Assembly (NCBI RefSeq): GCF_932276165.1
Contig: NC_063992.1
Span: forward strand, 5,838,001 to 5,902,000
Direction of reading: 5' to 3'
Source: Plutella xylostella
Taxonomy: Eukaryota; Arthropoda; Insecta; Lepidoptera; Plutellidae
DNA length: 64,000 nt
Shown here: piece by piece, positions 59,556 to 64,000 of the stretch
How positions within the stretch are numbered: the stretch's first letter is position 1
Layout: every line of letters begins with the position of its first letter
Notes under the pieces: generated by a model
Databases searched by the model: none
What the model saw: only the letters and a program-made list of their open reading frames with translations
Told to the model about the DNA's origin: nothing
Program-made: the position numbers and the translations under genes

Positions 59556-59913
59556 GGGGCCGTCCATTAATCACGTGAGGCTCAAAGGGGGGGGGGGGGG
59601 GGGGTACTAAAAACCTCACGAAACATCACGAGGGGGGAGGGGGGGGTTCTCGTTAGACATCACGTGTATTAATTTTTTGTCAAAAATTCAGTATTTCTGA
59701 ACCGATATTTTGGACGGCGCAAAAATTTTAACGATTTCTAGTATGACCTATATTTTTTCTAGTCAAATATTGCCTTTACATAAACTTCCAAAAAAATACA
59801 CGTGATCCAGGGGGGGGAGGGGGGGTTGGTCCCAAACCTCACCAAATATCACCAGGGGGAGGGGGGGGTCAAAAAATGAGAAAACCGACCTCACGTGATT
59901 AATGGACGGCCCC
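59556..59913. mobile_element. 358-bp MITE with 'ggggccgtccattaatcacg' ends
   Basis: The left end, ggggccgtccattaatcacg, and the right end, cgtgattaatggacggcccc, are perfect inverted repeats extending into tgagg. The flanks are TTA on both sides (59553-59555 and 59914-59916), as in PIF/Harbinger-type elements. The interior has long G tracts (about 59,588-59,603 and others) and repeated atcac-agggggg modules. Confidence 0.88.
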
Positions 59914-60212
59914 TTAGGACACTGATGTAGCAAGCTAGCAAGGTGTCAAATAAAACCGCATAGCGCAGTAATACATATTTCAGCAAAATCTTTGTAAATT
60001 TAATACAGTTCATATCTAGTTTAAATTAATTAATTGATGTATTGTCAAGTCATGATTTAATAGTCACGGTAGTCAGCGTCAGATATTATAAATAACGTAT
60101 TAATTGATTACAGCGTGCTTCAAAAATGTTGTCATCGATGAATAAAACAATTACCTATAGGCTATAGCCACATCTGGACACAAGAAGATTGTAAAATAAG
60201 AGTAAAAACTTA

Positions 60213-60359
60213 CCCCCTTATTCATAGAAAAGTTACAATACGTTTTAACTAATAAACTGTTTTGTCCCTCTCCGACAAAGAACAATTTGTTCTTTGGCAG
60301 AGAGGGACAAAACAGTTTATTAGTTAAAACGTATTGTAACTTTTCTATGAATAAGGGGG
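60213..60359. mobile_element. 147-bp foldback MITE
   Basis: Almost the whole element is a palindrome: about 70-bp arms starting cccccttattcatagaaaag and ending cttttctatgaataaggggg, with near-perfect pairing. It is flanked by TTA on both sides (60210-60212 and 60360-60362). Such long near-perfect pairing implies youth or ongoing conversion. Confidence 0.9.
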
Positions 60360-60879
60360 TTAGTTTATATAATTATACCTACTATTATAAATAATTAATC
60401 AGTAACTTTAGCCATATAATACACACTCACACTTGCATCTTCTCATTACATCGACTTTATACTATAAAACAAGCACTCAATAAAAACTGGAATCTCAAAT
60501 CCTAGTAGTTCTAATTTGCATTTCCGAAAACGATTATACCTACCATGCCCTGTTAGTAGTCTAAGAAATAAAATTCATAAATCGCAGTCTGTTGGGTCCA
60601 CAACTGTCGTGGCCCACTTCAATACATCAACTTTACTAGACTTGGACTGGCCAACTAATTGCTTCTACGGTGTCCAGTTCCAGTGCATTCCCATTAGATC
60701 CAGAAGCAAAACATAGTAATTAATATTAGCGCAGTAGTTGAACCGTCGTCGTAGACCACCTACCGTATCACCACTTACACAAACATCTGTCAGATCTATA
60801 AAAGTATCGTCAGATTTAACAAGCGAGCAACGCTGCTCTAGGATTGTTAAATCCTAATGTTCGGTAGTAGTAACCCCAC

Positions 60880-61030
60880 AGTTGGCTGTCCCATATATCG
60901 GTGGATCGATAAAGTCGGCAAGGTCTTGCGCGAACTACAGGCCGGCGACTGGAGAGCGACTGCGCAAGATAGAGACCAATGGCGACTTATTTTGTTTCAG
61001 GCCAAGATCCACTGTAACGGAGTAAGTAAG
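60880..61030 (+). pseudogene. Remnant of a non-LTR retrotransposon reverse transcriptase C terminus
   Basis: The frame reads IYRWIDKVGKVLRELQ, then AGDWRATAQDRDQWR, the pattern of the last residues of RTE/jockey-like polyproteins (RW.D.., W...AQDR..W). Only about 55 residues survive. The frame continues a few codons to a stop after LILFQAKIHCNGVSK. Confidence 0.6.
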
Positions 61031-62215
61031 TATACTATGTTTGTTTAAAAAAAACTGCCGAGAAGGATTTTACAAGAAGCACCCGTACTTTACGAGGCAA
61101 TATTTAGTGATTTAACCGACAATCAAAATAAAATAACTCAATAAAGTGTAAACGCCTGTCTGTCTGTTACCAGTTCACGACTGCGACTTGGAAAATTGAC
61201 AGCAATTAACACAATGTTTTTTACTTTGTACTTATTTAATTATTTATGCGCGAATGTATAATTAAGTGGTGCGTTTATTATAGTAATAGCGATAACCATT
61301 GATTACATAGTTTATTTTGTAGTTTAATGGATTAGTAAATAATGACATTTATAACTGCGTTTATTTTAACAATTCACTCACAGAATACCGACATCAAATG
61401 GACTCCATTTTTTAATCTTTAATTTGAAATTAGAATGCAATATTAACGAGTTTATTTCATATTATTCTGATGCAAAAAAACCTGAATCTACGGAACAGCT
61501 GTTGTTTTTTTTTCGCTATTTCAGAATGGGAATAGCTCAGTATGACGGGTAGATTGACCTGCAAAATGGAGGTCAGTGTTAATATGAATATCTTAAATAT
61601 ATCAGGGGATGTACTTATGCTTAACCCTACTATTACTGAAATAAAATTATTTCTGTTCTATTCTATTCTACTCTATTATCTCTTCCATCAGTTCATGATA
61701 ATTCATGAGTTTCTTCGTTACTTGTTCTATACTTACCCATACTGGATAAGGGCTATGAACTCTGATTTAATTATGTATACATATGACTGTATTGTTTTTT
61801 AAAGATGCTGGCTAATCACCAAGCAAGTCTTCAATACATATTTATTCATAAGGTTTTGATTTATGGGCCGTACTTTTTATATTCTAGGACTATTTTATTT
61901 CTATTTTCATTAAAAGTTTCTTGTATGAATAAACCAACATGGCTGCCGACACTGGTTGATGAAGTTGTTTAAGTTTTTGCTGAGTAGGTATAAAATATAA
62001 GTATACCAAGATAAACATTTTGTATCAACATATTTTCCTTAGGTAAGTGTAATAACTATGAAGGAATACTCTATGAAGCATTGAAGTACTTACCCATTTA
62101 CTATAACTATGTAACTCGATCGAGTATGGATAAAAACTTAATTTAAAATATAACAAGTCACTTGAATAATTATTAGATACTAAATACATATATTAAAAAT
62201 TAAGACCTTGACTCC

Positions 62216-63671
62216 ATGATCAAAGAATTCCAAAACATCGGACTAGAATTAAATTTCTCTAAATGTGAACTTTTTATCAACCCCAAACTACCGACAGACA
62301 AACAAACAGACATCCATAGTAAATTTAACTCTCTGCCACCCGGTATCAAAATTTTAAATAAAAGCTCGCTTCGTCTCCTCGGATCCCCAGTTCTTGACGA
62401 ATCGATTCCAAAATATATTGACGATGAAATCACAAAATTCCAGGAATCATCGCATCGGCTGGTACAAATTAATCCGCAAATCGCCCTGGTAATCATCAGA
62501 TACTGTCTTTTCGTTCCAAAATTTACCTATGTACTGCGATATTCACCTATTTGGAGACACCAAAATTTACTTAATAATTTGGATGCGATGATCAGAAATA
62601 TATTAACCGAAATTCTAAATTGCCAACTGGACTGGGCAGCTGCGCCCAGGCATCGCTGCCGAGACGGTTCGGTGGCCTGGGCATCCGCTCGGCGTCCAGT
62701 GTGGCCTTCCCGGCGTTCCTATCCTCGGCACACAGTACGGCTGGCCTCTACGGAAAGATAATTTACCCATCGCTTGGCGATGCAGAGGTCACCTACTTGG
62801 CCGAGGCCAGGAGCGCCTGGTCAGATATCGCTGGCCCACAACAAGATGTCCCTCGACTACCGGAATTCCAGAGGCTGTGGGACGAGCCGATCTGCAGGCA
62901 GGTTCAGGAAAATCTCTTAGAAACTGCCACCAGCCCTGCAGACCGCGCCCGCCTCATGGCTTCTGCCGAACCGGAGTCGGGACATTGGTTGAGGGCCCTT
63001 CCATCTGCAAGTGTGGGCACACTGCTGGACCGCAATACCTTCAACCTTTCTGTCTGTTTGAGAGTAGGCTGTAAGAGCAACGAGCCACATCGCTGCCGTT
63101 GCGGGGACCCCGTCGACCAGCTTGGCCACCACGGCCTCTCCTGTCAGCGGAGTGCCGGCCGATTACCCCGCCACGCGGCCCTTAACGACGTCATACGTCG
63201 GGCCTTTGCGAGCGCCGGAATCCCCGCCATCCTAGAGCCAACCGGCCTGGCGAGAGACGACGGGAAGAGGCCCGACGGTATGACCGTAATGCCCTGGAAG
63301 TACGGGAAATGCCTATTCTGGCACGCCACCTGCACCGACACAGTGGCTTCCTCCCACATCCAGGGTAGTGCCGCGGCGGCGGGCACGGCGGCGGCTGCTG
63401 CAGAAAACTCAAACGGCGCAAATACAACGGTCTGTCTGACAGCTACATATTTGTGCCGTTTGGGGTTGAGACCCTGGGGCCGTGGGGACCCGAAGCGCGA
63501 CGATTAGTAAAAGAACTTTCGTCGCGCCTGGTCGAGGTATCAAGGGACCGGAGGGCTGGCAGCTATCTCAGCCGGCGCATCAGCCTGGCTATACAGAGAG
63601 GGAATGCTGCCAGCCTCCTCGGAACCATCCCGGGCGACGGCAGCGAACTCAAAGAAATATTCTACCTTTAA
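62216..63671 (+). pseudogene. Broken 3' half of a non-LTR-type reverse transcriptase gene
   Basis: Three overlapping frames together resemble the C-terminal half of a retrotransposon polyprotein: 62216 to about 62620 (late RT palm/thumb region, GLELNFSKCELFINP, LLGSPVLDE), about 62620-63405 (connector, then a Cys/His cluster CRCGDPVDQLGHHGLSCQ, then GKRPDGMTVMPW with CLFWHATC), and about 63405-63671 (VPFGVETLGPWGPEA to the stop). A frameshift separates each pair. The RPDG...W.xTC block resembles a restriction-like endonuclease core (PD-X-D type), but the second acidic position appears as His here. The catalytic RT motif is not in this segment. Clade undecided. Confidence 0.75.
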
Positions 63672-63703
63672 TAAACTCCTGTTTATTAAGGGTAGAATAT
63701 TTC
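63654..63703 (+). repeat. Hairpin at the stop codon of the retrotransposon gene
   Basis: The arm aaatattctacctttaataa pairs with ttattaagggtagaatattt across a short loop, with one mismatch. It overlaps the last codons, the TAA stop and an AATAAA-like string, so it would form a stem-loop at the very 3' end of the transcript. Confidence 0.8.
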
Positions 63704-63754
63704 CAGGCCAGGATGTTATTATAAGTATTTTATATTATTATCTTTTTTATTTTT

Positions 63755-64000
63755 AACCGACTTCAAAAAAAGGAGGAGGTTCTCAATTCGTCGGGATCTT
63801 TTTTTTTATATTTTTTTTTATGTATGTTCACCGATTACTCCCCCGTTTATGAACTGATTTTGAAAATTCTTTTTTTGTTGTACTGTGTTGAGCTCCCAGG
63901 TGGTCCCATTTTTTTTTTAGAATTTTATCTCACCCCCAGGGGTGCGTAAAGGGGTAAAAACAGGGTATGAATTTCCATTTTGGGCACATATTAACCGATT
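63755..64000 (+). repeat. Start of a lepidopteran interspersed repeat
   Basis: The sequence aaccgacttcaaaaaaagga and following text, including ggaggttctcaattcgtcgg and atgtatgttcaccgattact, is a repeat I recognise as very common in Lepidoptera. It continues off the window end. Class not determined here. Confidence 0.65.

Larger units (their letters stand above)
53690..62215. other. Gene-poor, transposon-rich region
   Basis: No supported protein gene. It contains MITEs at 56,075, 59,556 and 60,213, a repeat fragment at 58,637, a SINE at 58,723 and a retrotransposon C-terminal remnant at about 60,880. The GC-rich patches near 54,590-54,780 and 55,130-55,180 have no recognisable identity. Short open frames here look random. 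Confidence 0.6.

Noticed and set aside
61542..61802. 86-codon open frame preceded by gaatagctcagt
   Set aside because: Hydrophobic, AT-rich composition without recognisable motif; the tRNA-like string lacks a B box. Looks random.
1..64000. CRISPR arrays, operons, bacterial mobile elements, attachment sites
   Set aside because: None seen; introns, SINEs and gene content show this is animal nuclear DNA.

Overview
This is a eukaryotic, insect window that looks lepidopteran (moth or butterfly). Introns and intergenic DNA are AT-rich, coding exons are GC-rich with ordinary GT-AG introns, and the DNA is peppered with tRNA-headed SINEs, short inverted-repeat elements and broken non-LTR retrotransposons. 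These include fragments I recognise as common in lepidopteran genomes, such as one reading 'ccactgctggacataggcc' near 28,880. No prokaryotic features, CRISPR arrays or rRNA genes are visible. Exons were assigned by hand from splice sites, reading frame and family similarity; nothing was aligned by computer.

Layout. 1-15,875 (+): the 3' two thirds of an ABCC4-type ABC transporter (second membrane domain and second ATPase domain); its 5' end lies off the window. 19,254-20,489 (+): an intronless acid-lipase-family lipase. 22,346-22,921 (+): NDUFC2, a complex I subunit. 24,016-33,763 (+): the DNA repair nuclease XPF/ERCC4 in 15 exons. 34,130-35,371 (+): a second intronless lipase, paralogous to the first. 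37,401-39,540 (-): protein-L-isoaspartate methyltransferase in 7 exons. 40,955-45,558 (+): EAF, the ELL-associated elongation factor, probably head-to-head with the methyltransferase. 49,166-53,689 (+): a TAF6-like histone-fold/HEAT protein, best matched to the SAGA paralogue (SAF6/TAF6L). 53,690-62,200 is gene-poor and made of transposon debris. 62,216-64,000 holds a broken non-LTR retrotransposon 3' half and another repeat.

The genes are not an operon. They are ordinary housekeeping genes plus an insect lipase pair, so shared function should not be read from adjacency. The two lipases are probably a dispersed tandem duplication now split by NDUFC2 and XPF.

The most interesting signals are exon-level. 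(1) The ABCC gene has two homologous exons (8,990-9,213 and 10,159-10,379) with identical phases, the pattern of mutually exclusive splicing. (2) The same gene carries a 154-bp tandem triplication of its Walker-B exon end, in which copies 2 and 3 are frameshifted but keep their 5' splice sites. (3) EAF has a duplicated, frame-preserving cassette exon with an inverted-repeat element between the copies. (4) A recently active DNA transposon family (three near-identical copies, each with a target-site duplication) has both ends built of degenerate 15-16 bp motifs in inverted orientation. (5) A pair of inverted repeats about 4 kb apart each carries a TATA box and initiator at correct spacing, pointing towards each other.
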